Positions 63,273 to 64,000 of a DNA stretch of 64,000 nt are shown here, in pieces. A program made the position numbers and the translations under genes. The DNA is from Microcella flavibacter. Lineage in GTDB: Bacteria; Actinomycetota; Actinomycetes; Actinomycetales; Microbacteriaceae. Every line of letters starts with the position of its first letter. Positions within the stretch are counted from its first letter, which is position 1. The notes under the pieces were generated by a model that worked only from the letters and a program-made list of their open reading frames with translations, ran no database searches and had not been told where the DNA came from. Location of the stretch: assembly GCF_012530535.1 (NCBI RefSeq), contig NZ_CP051299.1, positions 1,426,001-1,490,000 of the forward strand, read 5' to 3'.

Positions 63273-64000
63273 TCAGGCGCGCAGCGCGTCGCGCAGGGCC
63301 GCGAGGGTCTCGGTCGTGCCGGCCTCGATCTTGACGGCCGCGCGCGAGTCGGCCTTCGTCGCACCGCGGTTGACGATGACGGTCGGGATGCGGCGCTTCT
63401 GCGCGAGCCCGACGAGGCGGATGCCCGAGTTGACGACGAGGGAGGAGCCGAGGATGAGCAGCGCGTCGGCGCGGGCGACGATGCCGCGGGCCTCCTCGAA
63501 CTTCACGGGCGGCACGAACTCGCCGAAGAAGACGACGTCGGGCTTGAGGGTGCCGCCGCAGACGCTGCACTCGGGGATGGCGAAGCGGCTGACGTCGTCG
63601 ACCTCGGCGTCGCCGTCGGGGTTGATGGCGTGCGGGCCCTCGGGGTCGAGCCAGGGGTTGAGCGCCTCGATGCGCTCGGCGATCGACTCGCGCGCGAAGA
63701 ACTGGCCGCAGTGCAGGCAGGTGACGCGATACATCGAGCCGTGCAGGTCGACGACGCGGCGGGAGCCGGCGCGCACGTGCAGGCCGTCGACGTTCTGCGT
63801 GATGATGCCCGCGACGACGCCCTCGGCCTCGAGCTCGGCGAGCGTGCGGTGGCCGTCGTTCGGGCGGGCCTCGGAGAAGCGCTTCCAGCCGAGGTGGCTG
63901 CCCGCCCAGTAGCGGCGGCGGTAGGTGTCGTCGGCGAGGAACTGGCTGTACGTCATGGGCGTGCGCACGGGGGCGCCGGCGCCGCGGTAGTCGGGGATGC
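63273..64000 (-). CDS. Sir2-family NAD-dependent protein deacylase (5' end cut by window edge)
   Basis: A bacterial sirtuin that removes acyl groups from lysines using NAD. The frame stays open to the right edge, where the N-terminal 'IPDYRG' of the NAD-binding site is visible, so only the first residues are missing. 'ITQNVDGLHVRAG' and the catalytic His in 'DLHGSMYRV' are present. Two Cys pairs, 'CLHC' and 'CSVC', bind the structural zinc, and 'PDVVFFGEFVP' and 'LILGSSLVVNSG' follow. It is likely co-oriented with the phosphatase 44 bases downstream. Confidence 0.93.
   Translation of the reverse strand, partial: IPDYRGAGAPVRTPMTYSQFLADDTYRRRYWAGSHLGWKRFSEARPNDGHRTLAELEAEGVVAGIITQNVDGLHVRAGSRRVVDLHGSMYRVTCLHCGQFFARESIAERIEALNPWLDPEGPHAINPDGDAEVDDVSRFAIPECSVCGGTLKPDVVFFGEFVPPVKFEEARGIVARADALLILGSSLVVNSGIRLVGLAQKRRIPTVIVNRGATKADSRAAVKIEAGTTETLAALRDALRA

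Overview
The window is about 64 kb of high-GC (roughly 70%), densely coded chromosome from an actinobacterium. The best fit is the family Microbacteriaceae (Micrococcales), from protein content and gene order. Supporting points are actinobacteria-specific genes (rbpA, whiA, opcA, an ANTAR response regulator, GT4-type glycogen synthase), many GTG starts, and tRNA-Leu(CAA) without an encoded CCA. The order pyk–ANTAR regulator–polA–rpsA–coaE–uvrB–uvrA and the order uvrC–rapZ–whiA–gap–pgk–tpiA–secG–pgl–opcA–zwf–tal–tkt–ctaB–suf are both familiar from other actinobacteria; here they lie end to end. No mobile element, prophage, CRISPR array, rRNA operon or defence island is visible, and no stretch longer than 300 bases lacks a gene.

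Layout. 1-7.9 kb: end of trpA, lgt (lipoprotein diacylglyceryl transferase), gltB/gltD (glutamate synthase). 8-11.8 kb: pyk, a four-helix membrane protein, tRNA-Leu, ANTAR regulator, thioesterase. 11.8-19.6 kb: polA, a DUF885 metallopeptidase, an SDR39U1-type epimerase, rpsA, a DUF4126 membrane protein. 19.6-29.4 kb: coaE, then uvrB-uvrA-uvrC side by side (complete UvrABC excision repair), rapZ, whiA. 29.5-34.1 kb: sodA, gap-pgk-tpiA, secG, rbpA. 34.2-42.4 kb, minus strand: tkt-tal-pgi-zwf-opcA-pgl, covering most of the pentose phosphate pathway. 42.7-49.0 kb: ctaB and ctaA (heme A synthesis), then sufB-sufD-Rieske-sufC-MIP18 (Fe-S assembly). 49-54.2 kb: bioY, an ABC-F ATPase, SURF1, two small minus-strand genes, a fabG-like reductase, serB. 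54.3-64 kb: glgC/glgA (glycogen), lone ABC ATPase, rpmE2, exonuclease, treS (trehalose), alpha/beta hydrolase plus glycosyltransferase, histidine phosphatase, and the start of a sirtuin gene cut by the right edge.

How it fits together. The genes link central carbon flow (lower glycolysis, pentose phosphate, glycogen, trehalose) with nitrogen assimilation, aerobic respiration (heme A, SURF1), Fe-S assembly, oxidative defence (sodA) and DNA repair.

This is ordinary core genome, and I found no clearly new multi-gene system. The signals worth a second look are regulatory. Many genes have a TANNNT hexamer 6-9 bases before the start codon, suggesting leaderless mRNAs. In three places the upstream gene's TAG stop codon is also the first half of that hexamer. 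pyk is preceded by a tiny reading frame with four consecutive prolines. One divergent gene pair has mirror-image overlapping promoters, and a perfect-period 32-bp duplication sits in the suf cluster. All promoter and terminator calls are by eye.
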